Shown here piece by piece: positions 35,672 to 45,303 of a stretch of DNA of 64,000 nucleotides (positions within the stretch are counted from its first letter, which is position 1; every line of letters starts with the position of its first letter). The stretch is from the NCBI RefSeq assembly GCF_023072615.1, contig NZ_JAKNRW010000012.1, positions 1-64,000 of the forward strand, given 5' to 3'. The notes under the pieces were generated by a model. The model was not told where the DNA came from, did not search any database, and was given only the letters and a program-made list of their open reading frames with translations. This DNA comes from Pseudomonas violetae (lineage in GTDB: Bacteria > Pseudomonadota > Gammaproteobacteria > Pseudomonadales > Pseudomonadaceae). A program made the translations under genes and the position numbers.

Positions 35672-36585
35672 GATGGTTTGAACGCCTGCACGTCGGACAA
35701 GGTGGGAATCGAAGGCTGCGCGCCGGCACGGGTTACCGACAGCGCGGCGGCTACCTGGCCAAAACGGATCGCTGCGACTTCGCCCCGGCCATCTGCAAGG
35801 GCCGCCGCGAAACCACCGACAAAGGTGTCGCCGGCGGCCGTTGTATCAATCGCCTTCACGGCCGGCGCCGGGAAGTGCTCGAAGCGGCTGCCATTGGCAA
35901 ACAGTGAGCCCTGGGCTCCGAGCGTAATGATGATTTTGCCAGCCCCCAAGGCGATCAGCTGGGCGGCAGCCGCCTTGGCGGTGTCCAGGGAATCCACGGG
36001 CATACCGCTCAGAGCCGTGGCCTCACTTTCATTGGGAATCAGGTAGTCGATGTTGGCGTACCAATCTGCCGGCAGCGGGCGACTGGCTGGCGCCGGATTC
36101 AGGATCACGGTTTTGCCCAACTCACGGGCACGCTTGAGTGCATGACCCACCGTGGCATCGGGTATTTCCAGCTGGCAGATGACCACATCGGCCGCCTGCA
36201 GCACCGAATCGAAGCAACCGATGACCGCCGGGGTCAGCGCGCCGTTAGCCCCGGCAACGATCACGATAGCGTTCTGGCTGTTGTCGTCGACCACGATCAA
36301 TGCCACCCCACTCGAGCCTTCGACGGTGCTGACCGCCTGGCAGTCGATCTGCTCTGCCAGCAGTGCGTCGCGCAGCTCCCGACCGTAAGCGTCGTTGCCG
36401 ACACAGCCAACCATCGACACCTGCGCGCCCAGCCGGGCGGCGGCAACCGCCTGATTGGCGCCCTTACCACCGGACACCGTGGCAAACGATTCACCGATCA
36501 GGGTTTCACCGCCGCGAGGCAGCCGCGGCGCCCGGGTGACCAGGTCCATGTTCAGGCTGCCTATTACCGCTACTTTTGCTGACAT
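35668..36585 (-). CDS. rbsK: Ribokinase
   Basis: A 305-residue PfkB-family sugar kinase that phosphorylates ribose to ribose 5-phosphate. The N-terminal signature [22 protein letters not shown] (about 40-61) and the C-terminal signature [17 protein letters not shown] (about 245-262, catalytic Asp) are complete, and SLNMDL at the N-terminus is typical. It is between rbsR and rbsD in the operon. Nothing is unusual. Confidence 0.96.
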   Translation of the reverse strand: MSAKVAVIGSLNMDLVTRAPRLPRGGETLIGESFATVSGGKGANQAVAAARLGAQVSMVGCVGNDAYGRELRDALLAEQIDCQAVSTVEGSSGVALIVVDDNSQNAIVIVAGANGALTPAVIGCFDSVLQAADVVICQLEIPDATVGHALKRARELGKTVILNPAPASRPLPADWYANIDYLIPNESEATALSGMPVDSLDTAKAAAAQLIALGAGKIIITLGAQGSLFANGSRFEHFPAPAVKAIDTTAAGDTFVGGFAAALADGRGEVAAIRFGQVAAALSVTRAGAQPSIPTLSDVQAFKPS

Positions 36586-36626
36586 TCGTCACTACTCGTC
36601 AATTCTGTTTCAGTGATGCTGTTGAT

Positions 36627-37646
36627 TTAGCGGTACTCGACAAAGACTCCCGCCAATGGCGCTGTCGATTCTCGCAGGACAATACTGGGGGTCACGATGC
36701 GCTGGTCGGTCGTCATGGCCGGGGTGGCGATCCGGCGCAAAAGCACTTGCGCGGCCATTTCCCCGAGCTGCAGGATCGACTGGCCGACGGTGGTCAGCGC
36801 CGGGTATACATAGCGGCTCATCTGGATGTCGTCAAAGCCGATCACCGACAGCTCGCTCGGTACGCGAATGTTGCGCTCGGCAGCGGCGCGCAGTACGCCG
36901 ATGCCAATCATGTCGTTCCCGGCGAAAATGGCGCTGGGCGGATTTTTTTCCAGCAACAGCGCCGCCGCAGCGTAACCGCCGGTGCTGGTAAAATCGCTTT
37001 CGAGCATGCGCTCGTCCGGCACCTCAATGCCTGCCTCGTGCAAGGCCCGGCAGAACCCCGCCAGACGCATCTGCGCCACGCTGGTACTCGCCGGGCCGCC
37101 AATCGTGGCGATGTCCCGATGCCCGAGCTCCAGCAGGTGCCGGGTCGCCAGGTAGGCGCCATATTCGTGATCGATGCGCACCATATCGGCGTTCACGCCT
37201 TCCAGGCCGCGGTCGACGATCACCATCGGCGTGCGCACGCCCGCCAGGCCTTCCGCCAGCCCGGCATCACCGCCGGCCGAAGCCACGATCAAGCCGTCGA
37301 TGCGCTTTTCCAAAAGCACCCGCAGGTAGCTGCGCTGCTTGTCCGGGTTATCGTCGGAGTTGCACAGGATCACGCAGTAGCCATTGCGCTCACAGTAATC
37401 CTCGATCCCCCTCGCCAGCTCGGCGAAGTAGGGATTGAGGCTGTTGGGCACCAGCAAGCCGATGGTCGCCGTGGTCTTGGCCTTCAGCGACCGCGCCACC
37501 GCGCTCGGCACATAGTCGAGGGTCTTGATGGCCGCCTCGACCTTGATCCGCACTTCCTCGCTGACTGGGCGGGTCTTGTTCACCACGTGGGACACCGTGG
37601 TGTAGGAGATTCCCGCCAGTGCGGCGACGTCCTTGATGGTTGCCAT
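36627..37646 (-). CDS. rbsR: LacI-family repressor of the ribose operon
   Basis: A 339-residue regulator. The N-terminal helix-turn-helix (MATIKDVAALAGISYTTVSHVVNKTRPVSEEVR) and hinge helix are those of LacI/GalR proteins, followed by a periplasmic-binding-protein-like sensor (from about 60) with QRSYLRVLLEKRIDGLIVAS. It is expected to bind ribose and release the operator at 41282-41295 upstream of rbsB. It is encoded within the operon it controls, between rbsC and rbsK. Confidence 0.93.
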   Translation of the reverse strand: MATIKDVAALAGISYTTVSHVVNKTRPVSEEVRIKVEAAIKTLDYVPSAVARSLKAKTTATIGLLVPNSLNPYFAELARGIEDYCERNGYCVILCNSDDNPDKQRSYLRVLLEKRIDGLIVASAGGDAGLAEGLAGVRTPMVIVDRGLEGVNADMVRIDHEYGAYLATRHLLELGHRDIATIGGPASTSVAQMRLAGFCRALHEAGIEVPDERMLESDFTSTGGYAAAALLLEKNPPSAIFAGNDMIGIGVLRAAAERNIRVPSELSVIGFDDIQMSRYVYPALTTVGQSILQLGEMAAQVLLRRIATPAMTTDQRIVTPSIVLRESTAPLAGVFVEYR

Positions 37647-37649
37647 GAC

Positions 37650-38627
37650 TCAGGTCCGCCGGCTTGCGCGCTGACTGCGATAAGTATCGAGCACCACTGC
37701 GATCACGATGACCGCACCGGTGATGATGCGTTTGGTGGGCTCGGTGGCGCCGATCTGCGCCAGGCCGGCGGCCAGTACGGAAATGATCAGCACGCCGAAG
37801 AAGGTACTGATCACCGAACCCCGGCCGCCCATCAGGCTGGTACCGCCGATCACCACCGCCGCGATCACCTGCAGCTCCAGGCCGGAACCGGCATTCGGGT
37901 CCGCCGCCTCCAGGCGCGATATCTGGAACAGTGCGGCAATGCCGGCCAGCAGCCCCATGAGGCTGAACACCAGGATCTTGTAGGGCTTGGGATTGATCCC
38001 TGCCAGCCGCACGGCTTCTTCGTTGGTGCCGATGCCGATCAGGTAACGACCGAACACGGTACGGGTCAGCACGGCCTGGGCGAGGATAATGATCAGCAAG
38101 GCGATGATGAACGACGGCGAGATGCCGAAGACGATCGGGTTGGACAGCCACGCAAAGGCGTCGCCGATGTACGCCGTGCGCGAGCCGGTCATTTGATAAG
38201 CCACGCCTCGCGCCATCTCCAGCACCCCCAGGGACACGATGAACGACGGAATGCGCCAGGCCACCGTGATCGAGCCGGTAATGGTTCCGGCCAGCGCGGC
38301 AATGGCCATGCCGAGCAAGGCTGCCGGCAATACGCTCCAGCCCCAGCCGAGAATCGCCACGCTGACTGCCGACGCGGCGAGAGCCAGCACCGAGCCCACC
38401 GACAGGTCGATGCCCCCGATGATCAACACGAACGTCATGCCCACCGCCAACACCATCAGGTCGGGGATCTGGTTGGCCAGGGTGCTGAAGGTGTCATAGG
38501 AAAGGAAGTGGCTGCTCAACACCGAGAACAGCGCAATCATTGCCAGCAGGGCACCGGCCAGGCCCAGGTAAGTACCGAGGCCGTAGAAGTTGCCACTTCG
38601 CTTGCCAACAGACGTTGCAGTTTTCAT
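37650..38627 (-). CDS. rbsC: Ribose ABC transporter permease
   Basis: A 325-residue inner-membrane protein with about eight to ten hydrophobic helices and the BPD_transp_2 segments GGIDLSVGSVLALA (near 72-85) and GLELQVIAAVVIGGTSLMGGRGSV (near 240-263), which contact the ATPase. It forms the membrane channel of the ribose importer with RbsA and RbsB. The start overlaps the rbsA stop by four bases, and the stop is three bases from rbsR. Confidence 0.95.
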   Translation of the reverse strand: MKTATSVGKRSGNFYGLGTYLGLAGALLAMIALFSVLSSHFLSYDTFSTLANQIPDLMVLAVGMTFVLIIGGIDLSVGSVLALAASAVSVAILGWGWSVLPAALLGMAIAALAGTITGSITVAWRIPSFIVSLGVLEMARGVAYQMTGSRTAYIGDAFAWLSNPIVFGISPSFIIALLIIILAQAVLTRTVFGRYLIGIGTNEEAVRLAGINPKPYKILVFSLMGLLAGIAALFQISRLEAADPNAGSGLELQVIAAVVIGGTSLMGGRGSVISTFFGVLIISVLAAGLAQIGATEPTKRIITGAVIVIAVVLDTYRSQRASRRT

Positions 38628-40177
38628 TGAGGGTCCCTAGGCGCTGCTTCGTTGAGCAGCGCATCACGTTTTTGGTAGCCGGCAAAGGCGGCAGCAAGCA
38701 AATCATCCTGGGTCCAGGTATCGCGTTCGAACGTGTCGATCAGGCGCCCGGCCGACAGCACGCCGATTCGGTCGCAGATCAGCATCAATTCGCGCAAATC
38801 GCTGGAGACCACCACCAGCGCCTTGCCCTGACGGGTCAACTCACCCAGCAAGGCATAGATGTCGAACTTGGCGCCGACGTCAATGCCCCGGGTCGGCTCG
38901 TCGAACAGCATCACCGAGCAATCGCGCTCAAGCCAGCGGCCGATCACGACCTTCTGCTGGTTGCCACCGGACAACTGCGACACCAGTTGCGTCGGGCTGG
39001 AGCTGCGAATGCGCATCGCGTCGATCTGGCGTTGGGCCAGGGACGTCTCGTCACCGTTGTTGACGAAGCCTCCACTGGAAATGACCGGCATGTTGCCCAG
39101 GGCAATATTCGCGCTGATCGACTGGGTCAGCAGCAGGCCTTCGCCCTTGCGGTCCTCGGTGATCAGCGCAATGCCATGACCGACCGCGTCGGCCGGCGAA
39201 CGGATACTCACGACCTGCGCCGGCGAACCCAGCGCCACCGTACCGGTGTCGGCGATATCGGCACCGAAGATCAGCCGCAGCAACTCGGTGCGCCCAGCCC
39301 CGATCAGCCCGGAAATGCCATAGATCTCGCCAGCGCGCACTTCGAAGGATACGTCGCGAACCTTGTCGGAACGGGTCAGCCCCCGGACCGTCAACGCGGG
39401 CGCGCCGATGTTGCGCGGCCCCATCTCCATGTGTTCGCCCAGCTCGCGCCCAACCATCAGCGTGACCAGTTGCTCACTGTTGTAGTTGGCCATCGGCTCG
39501 ACGCAGACCAGGTTGCCGTCGCGCAACACCGCAATGCGCTGGGCCACCCGCGCCAGCTCTTCGAGCCGGTGCGAGATATAGATGATCGACACGCCGCGTG
39601 CCTGCAGGCGAGTGATCTGTTCAAAGAGCATTTCGACTTCCCGGGCCGTGAGCATGGCTGTCGGCTCATCGAGGATCAGCACATGGCAGTCGCCAATCAG
39701 GTTGCGTGCAATCTCCACCATCTGCTGATGGCCAATGCCGAGCTCGCCGACCAGGGTGTCCGGGTCAATCGCATCGAGCCCGACCTGCGCCATGGCCTCG
39801 ATCGCCGCCTTGCGCAATTGCTTGCGACTGATCCACCCACCGGTACTCGGCAGGTTGTGCAGGAACAGGTTTTCCGCCACCGACAGGGTCGGCAGAAGAT
39901 TGAGCTCCTGCATCACCATACGGATGCCCAGGTCTTCGGCCTGGGTACGGCTGCCGGGGCGGTACTCCCGGCCCTGGAACTGCATCTGCCCGGTAGTCGG
40001 CGTGACAAGCCCGCCGATGATCTTCGACAGCGTGCTTTTACCCGCGCCGTTTTCGCCGGTCAGCGCCAGCACTTCGCCGCGCAGCAGCGTCAGGTCGATG
40101 CCGGTGAGGACAGGCTGGGCGTAGGTCTTGCCGATACCGCTGACCGAAAGGACAGCGTTCGCAGCGGAAACTGACAT
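38624..40177 (-). CDS. rbsA: Ribose ABC transporter ATP-binding protein
   Basis: A 517-residue protein with two fused ABC cassettes. The first has Walker A GENGAGKST (about 42-50), and VGELGIGHQQMVEIARNL followed by Walker B VLILDEPTAML. The second has the degenerate GLIGAGRTEL P-loop (about 290) and SGGNQQKVVIGRWLERD with VMLFDEPTRGID. Such double cassettes with one altered P-loop are normal for sugar importers of this family. It powers RbsC. It follows rbsB by 56 bases. Confidence 0.96.
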   Translation of the reverse strand: MSVSAANAVLSVSGIGKTYAQPVLTGIDLTLLRGEVLALTGENGAGKSTLSKIIGGLVTPTTGQMQFQGREYRPGSRTQAEDLGIRMVMQELNLLPTLSVAENLFLHNLPSTGGWISRKQLRKAAIEAMAQVGLDAIDPDTLVGELGIGHQQMVEIARNLIGDCHVLILDEPTAMLTAREVEMLFEQITRLQARGVSIIYISHRLEELARVAQRIAVLRDGNLVCVEPMANYNSEQLVTLMVGRELGEHMEMGPRNIGAPALTVRGLTRSDKVRDVSFEVRAGEIYGISGLIGAGRTELLRLIFGADIADTGTVALGSPAQVVSIRSPADAVGHGIALITEDRKGEGLLLTQSISANIALGNMPVISSGGFVNNGDETSLAQRQIDAMRIRSSSPTQLVSQLSGGNQQKVVIGRWLERDCSVMLFDEPTRGIDVGAKFDIYALLGELTRQGKALVVVSSDLRELMLICDRIGVLSAGRLIDTFERDTWTQDDLLAAAFAGYQKRDALLNEAAPRDPQ

Positions 40178-40233
40178 AGAAACTCTCCATGCGCTCGCTC
40201 ACCAGGAGCGAGCACCTTTTGTCACCAGATGGA

Positions 40234-41190
40234 CTACTTGGTCACCAGTTCGACCGGGGTTTCGATCACGCCGTTGGCGCCGCTGTCGACTTTCTCGCCC
40301 TTGATGATCTTCAAAGCAGTCTCGATGCCAAACACCGCTTGCTTGGCGGCAAACTGGTCGGCGGTGGCCAGAACCCGACCGTCCTTGAGCATTGGCTGGA
40401 TGGCATTGATATTGTCGTAGCCCACCACCTGGACCTTGCCAGCCTTGCCAGCAGCGCGCACTGCGGATACAGCGCCAACGGCCATGCTGTCGTTCCCGGC
40501 CAGCAGCGCCTTGACTTGCGGGTACTCGCTGAGAATAGAGGCGGCTACTTTGTTGCCCTTGTCGATTTCCCAGTCGCCGGACTGCAGGGACACCACCTTG
40601 ATCTGTGCCGCTTCCATTGCATCCTTGAAGCCTGCGGTACGAGCCTGAGCGTTGGTGGTGGTGGACACACCTTCGATGATGCCGACTTCGTCACCGGCCT
40701 TCAGCTGCTTGGCCAGGTACTCACCCACCAGGCGTGCGCCCTTGCGGTTGTCCGGCCCGACAAAGGGCACGCTGATGTTCTTGCTCTTGACCACGGCCGG
40801 GTCCAACTGATTGTCGATGTTGATCACGGTGATACCGGCATCGATAGCTTTCTTGATCACCGGCACCATGGCCTTGGAATCCGAAGGCGCGATGACCAGG
40901 GCGTTGACCTTGGCCAGGATCATCTGTTCAACGATACGGGTTTGCCCGGCGGTGTCGGTTTCGTCCTTGATGCCGTTGGAGATCAGGTCGAAATCGGCGG
41001 AGTGTTCTTTCTGGTAAGCCTTGGCGCCGTCTTCCATAGTCAGGAAGAATTCGTTGGCCAGGGATTTCATGACCAGCGCGACTTTAGGTTTTTCCGGGGT
41101 TTCGGCGAAGGCCGAGGAGATGGGCAATGTGGCGGATGCGGCAGCCAGCATGGCGACAGCGAGAAGGCGTCCAGCGAATGGCAGCTTCAT
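40234..41190 (-). CDS. rbsB: Ribose-binding periplasmic protein
   Basis: A 318-residue periplasmic binding protein. The signal peptide covers residues 1-29 (LPFAGRLLAVAMLAAASATLPISSAFA). The sugar-binding type I fold shows KVALVMKSLANEFFLTMEDGAKAYQ at the N-domain, then VIAPSDSKAMVPVIKKA and VPFVGPDNRKGARLVGEYLA. It delivers ribose to RbsC and is the first gene of the operon, with the LacI-type operator about 92 bases upstream. Confidence 0.95.
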   Translation of the reverse strand: MKLPFAGRLLAVAMLAAASATLPISSAFAETPEKPKVALVMKSLANEFFLTMEDGAKAYQKEHSADFDLISNGIKDETDTAGQTRIVEQMILAKVNALVIAPSDSKAMVPVIKKAIDAGITVINIDNQLDPAVVKSKNISVPFVGPDNRKGARLVGEYLAKQLKAGDEVGIIEGVSTTTNAQARTAGFKDAMEAAQIKVVSLQSGDWEIDKGNKVAASILSEYPQVKALLAGNDSMAVGAVSAVRAAGKAGKVQVVGYDNINAIQPMLKDGRVLATADQFAAKQAVFGIETALKIIKGEKVDSGANGVIETPVELVTK

Positions 41191-41281
41191 GGGTTCACTC
41201 CGATCTTATGATTATTGTGAGCAACGCTTGCGCTGGCGTAGGCATTGCAACGCTCTGTAGGACCAGGCTATCAGAACACTG

Positions 41282-41295
41282 CGCAAACGTTTGCG
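41282..41295. promoter_or_regulatory. LacI-type operator for the rbs operon
   Basis: CGCAAACGTTTGCG is a perfect 14-base palindrome with the central CG and the AAACGTTT core typical of LacI/GalR-family operators (PurR/RbsR-like). It stands 92 bases upstream of the rbsB start, in the position expected to overlap the promoter, and is the only such palindrome in this gap. RbsR encoded at 36627 is the likely ligand. Confidence 0.85.
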
Positions 41296-41365
41296 AAGAC
41301 GAACTATGCGAACCCTGCGCTGATTTGTCAACGACCTGCAACGGCGATGGTGTGTCGAACTGAAG

Positions 41366-41803
41366 TCAGACAGACGTACTGACCATACTGCCACTGGCGG
41401 AGCCTTCGGTCAGGGCCTTGGCCAACGCGCCTGCTACTTGGGCGATTGCTCCGGCGGTGTCGGCAATACGTTGTTGAATAGCCATGACCGCCGTGGCTTT
41501 GGCTTCCTCATTGGCAAATGTGGTGGCCTGGGTCGCTGCCAGTTGCTGCTGTTGCTCGCGCATCTGCTGCTGCAGTTCTTTCATGCGCTTGAGCAACATC
41601 TGCACCGTGATACTTTGACTGCTACTGCTGTCTTCGGTTTTTGCGTCTTGCTGGGCAGGCGCGAGGGTCAACGGTCTTTTATCACCCTCCTGCGCAGTCA
41701 CAACCTGGGCGCTGGCCTCGGTTTCTGTTCGAACAGGGGCATCCGCTGCCTTGTTACCCATAATGATCACACGCGCATTCGATAAACCGACGGTCAACGA
41801 CAT
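41366..41803 (-). CDS. Small coiled-coil protein of unknown function
   Basis: A 145-residue protein. The N-terminus (SLTVGLSNARVIIMGNKAADAPV) is followed by a Ser/Thr-rich part and a Gln-rich coiled coil (MKELQQQMREQQQQLAATQATT, about 85-110), then an Ala-rich helix and a Ser-rich end. It has no signal peptide or membrane segment. ATG 41803 lies behind AGAGGGA. Similar Gln-rich, FlxA-like proteins occur in pseudomonads without assigned function. It is transcribed toward the rbs operon. Confidence 0.7.
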   Translation of the reverse strand: MSLTVGLSNARVIIMGNKAADAPVRTETEASAQVVTAQEGDKRPLTLAPAQQDAKTEDSSSSQSITVQMLLKRMKELQQQMREQQQQLAATQATTFANEEAKATAVMAIQQRIADTAGAIAQVAGALAKALTEGSASGSMVSTSV

Positions 41804-43247
<1,444 letters not shown>

Positions 43248-43281
43248 TCCCCTCCTCGCCGGGCCCACTCCGGTCGGGCAG

Positions 43282-43308
43282 CCCTGACCACTTTTAAAGT
43301 GGCCAGGG
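43282..43308 (+). terminator. Terminator after the asparaginase gene
   Basis: CCCTG-A-CCACTTT and AAAGTGG-C-CAGGG form a long stem (43282-43308) with a one-base loop and an opposed A/C mismatch, 35 bases after the stop. The following bases are AT-rich (CCTGATAAAAAATC) and not a clean T-run, so termination efficiency is uncertain. Confidence 0.6.
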
Positions 43309-43409
43309 CCTGATAAAAAATCTGCCCCCTCCTACACCAAAACGCTAAAACCGCTGTCAGAGGAATTTCTTGAATTTTAAGCAGTTGCGATAATGCCTAC
43401 AGTTTAATA

Positions 43410-43425
43410 CTGTATACACGTACAG
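43410..43425. promoter_or_regulatory. LexA (SOS) box upstream of the DUF1654-endonuclease operon
   Basis: CTGTATACACGTACAG fits the gamma-proteobacterial LexA consensus CTGT-N8-ACAG exactly, with the preferred TATA after CTG. It lies 19 bases upstream of the GTG start at 43444, where it would cover the promoter. It implies that DUF1654 and the following endonuclease are induced by DNA damage. Confidence 0.88.
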
Positions 43426-43443
43426 CTTAATAAGGATAATTCC

Positions 43444-43683
43444 GTGGCCACCACCCCCTCCTCTCCAGACTCCTACGAACGCATGGGCATGCGCGTTCAG
43501 AAAATCATCAACTCTCCCACCGCCCAGAAAGCCAAAGCCGCGCTGATCTTCCGCCTGCCCGACGAACCGGCGGACGAGTGGGAGCAGTTACTCGAAGAAA
43601 TCGACGAAAACGATAACGTCACCCTCGCTTATCGCGACGATGGCGGAGTGCAGATTTTCTGGGTTGTACCGAAGGAAGATTGA
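43444..43683 (+). CDS. DUF1654 protein, SOS-controlled
   Basis: A 79-residue protein matching DUF1654: [37 protein letters not shown], then [25 protein letters not shown]. The function is unknown; the family is largely confined to pseudomonads. It begins with GTG 43444 behind AAGGA. It is the first gene behind the LexA box, and the endonuclease gene starts four bases after its stop, so both respond to the SOS signal. It is intact even though its partner is cut. Confidence 0.85.
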   Translation: MATTPSSPDSYERMGMRVQKIINSPTAQKAKAALIFRLPDEPADEWEQLLEEIDENDNVTLAYRDDGGVQIFWVVPKED

Positions 43684-43687
43684 TTCA

Positions 43688-44083
43688 ATGAGTGTCCGGT
43701 TTTTAGCTTTACTGTTGCTGTTCTTTGCCATGGGCGCCCAGGCAGCCGCCCCTCGAACCTTTTCGGAAGCCAAGAAAGTCGCCTGGAAACTCTACGCGCC
43801 GCAGTCGACCGAGTTTTATTGCGGCTGCAAGTACACTGGCAACAAGGTCAACCTGTCCGCCTGCGGTTACGTGCCTCGCAAGAATGCCAAGCGCGCCGCG
43901 CGCATCGAGTGGGAGCATATCGTGCCGGCCTGGCAGATAGGTCATCAGCGCCAGTGCTGGCAGGAAGGTGGGCGCAAGAACTGCACCCGTTACGACTCGG
44001 TGTACCAGAAGGCCGAGGCCGACCTGCACAACCTGGTGCCGAGCATCGGCGAAGTTTATTTACCTGCGGTCGAAATCTCGTGA
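43688..44083 (+). pseudogene. endA: Endonuclease I, truncated by island insertion
   Basis: The first 124 or so codons of a secreted endonuclease I (signal peptide 1-20, then [18 protein letters not shown], the catalytic [18 protein letters not shown], and [12 protein letters not shown]). After GEV (about 44056) homology stops and eight foreign residues lead to TGA at 44081-44083. A full-length protein has about 230 residues, so roughly the last 100, including the conserved NGDRSNF segment, are missing. The foreign part begins the recombinase island. Loss of function is expected; the native promoter and SOS control remain. Confidence 0.9.
44048..44060. other. Left junction of the integrated island inside endA
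   Basis: Endonuclease homology ends at GGCGAAGT (44048-44055), and the following TTATTTACC belongs to the island. In the paralogue at 53890 the same protein position (VGEV|NGDRSNF) lies at about 54285-54295 and is uninterrupted. The exact crossover base and the right junction cannot be fixed from this window. Confidence 0.6.
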
Positions 44084-44151
44084 TTTGTTGACAGACCTCA
44101 ATCCCCTGCTAGCCTTGGATGTAGACAGACAGCTAGCGCGAGGCTTCGGCC

Positions 44152-45303
44152 ATGCATTTAGAAAAAGTCCCAGGGATAAACTGGCAGGGAAGGCAGATCA
44201 CGGCAGTGATGATCCTTAGAGACGGCCCCCTGTCGAACGAGTCAGTCGTCTTCCCTCCCACCCTCCACCTTCTACACTTAGCCAAAATCGCATCAATCAA
44301 CACACAGATGGCTATTGGGGCAGACCTCAAACGACTCTTCGAATCCCTGGAAGTAGCCGGTGTACCATGGGATCAGCTCAGCGATGATCAAATGTCCGGG
44401 TACATAGAGCGTACTCTTCTAGCGGAATACAACCTTTCTAAACGAAGCATCGCACGCCACTGCTCTAGCATTCAAGGAATGTATTCCCAACTCTCCCAAT
44501 CAGGATTTACCGACAAAAACTTCAAATACAGCTTTAATTACCAGAATAAGAATGGTGAAAACGAAGAGGGACTTTCACGTTACCCAGACAACCCCAAACC
44601 TAAAAGAAAGTATATCAATGACCCACTATTTGAAACACTTCTTGAACACGCTTCCGAGACCTCGGGCTTCTTGCGTGCTAGAAATGAACTAATATTAGAA
44701 CTTGGTCATAAACTCGGCTTAAGATCATTCGAGGTCACTCACTCTAGAAATTTGATAGTGAATGACCTGAAAGATCTTTTGTCACTGAGTAAAAAAACCA
44801 ATCGTCTATCGATTTCCTTGACTATATTCGGGAAAAGAAAAAAATATCGAGACGTAAATGTTCCACCCGAACTATTGGAGAAAATCTCTGAATTTATCGC
44901 AGAGTACAGCACCGATATCCAAGGCAACAATTTAATCTGCGCCAAAGATGGCTCGATATTAAGTCCTTCGTTTGCGAGCCGACTGTTCAAGACCGTCAGA
45001 GATGCTGCTCTTCCGAAGCTTAAGTCAAAACTTAATAAGCTTCGCAAACAAGATGACGCACCGTACACCATCAGTTGGAATTCAGTACAGCTTCTAACTT
45101 TTCATTGCCTTAGGCACACATATGCTACAAACCTCGTAACGTATTGCGACGAGAACAACATCGACCCTTGTAGCTACTTACCAGACCAACTGGGTCATAC
45201 AAAATCAAAGACAACGAAGCAGTACATAAATTGTCAAGCGACAATCTATAATCGAGACAAAGGTCGAAGCCGATATAGTTTAGAGGATCAAAACCTTGAG
45301 TAA
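44152..45303 (+). CDS. Island tyrosine recombinase 1
   Basis: A 383-residue integrase with a complete catalytic set: Arg191 (LGLRSFEV), His318-x-x-Arg321-His (FHCLRHTYATNLV), His349 (QLGHTKSKTT) and Tyr358 (KQYINCQ), with the nine-residue His-Tyr spacing. A core-binding helical domain precedes it (about 45-130). It starts 69 bases behind endA', close to a TTGACA (44088-44093) that may be its -35 box. It overlaps the next gene. As first gene of a multi-recombinase operon at the island end it resembles Tn554 TnpA and gamma-mobile-trio recombinases. G+C is lower than in core genes. Confidence 0.9.
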   Translation: MHLEKVPGINWQGRQITAVMILRDGPLSNESVVFPPTLHLLHLAKIASINTQMAIGADLKRLFESLEVAGVPWDQLSDDQMSGYIERTLLAEYNLSKRSIARHCSSIQGMYSQLSQSGFTDKNFKYSFNYQNKNGENEEGLSRYPDNPKPKRKYINDPLFETLLEHASETSGFLRARNELILELGHKLGLRSFEVTHSRNLIVNDLKDLLSLSKKTNRLSISLTIFGKRKKYRDVNVPPELLEKISEFIAEYSTDIQGNNLICAKDGSILSPSFASRLFKTVRDAALPKLKSKLNKLRKQDDAPYTISWNSVQLLTFHCLRHTYATNLVTYCDENNIDPCSYLPDQLGHTKSKTTKQYINCQATIYNRDKGRSRYSLEDQNLE

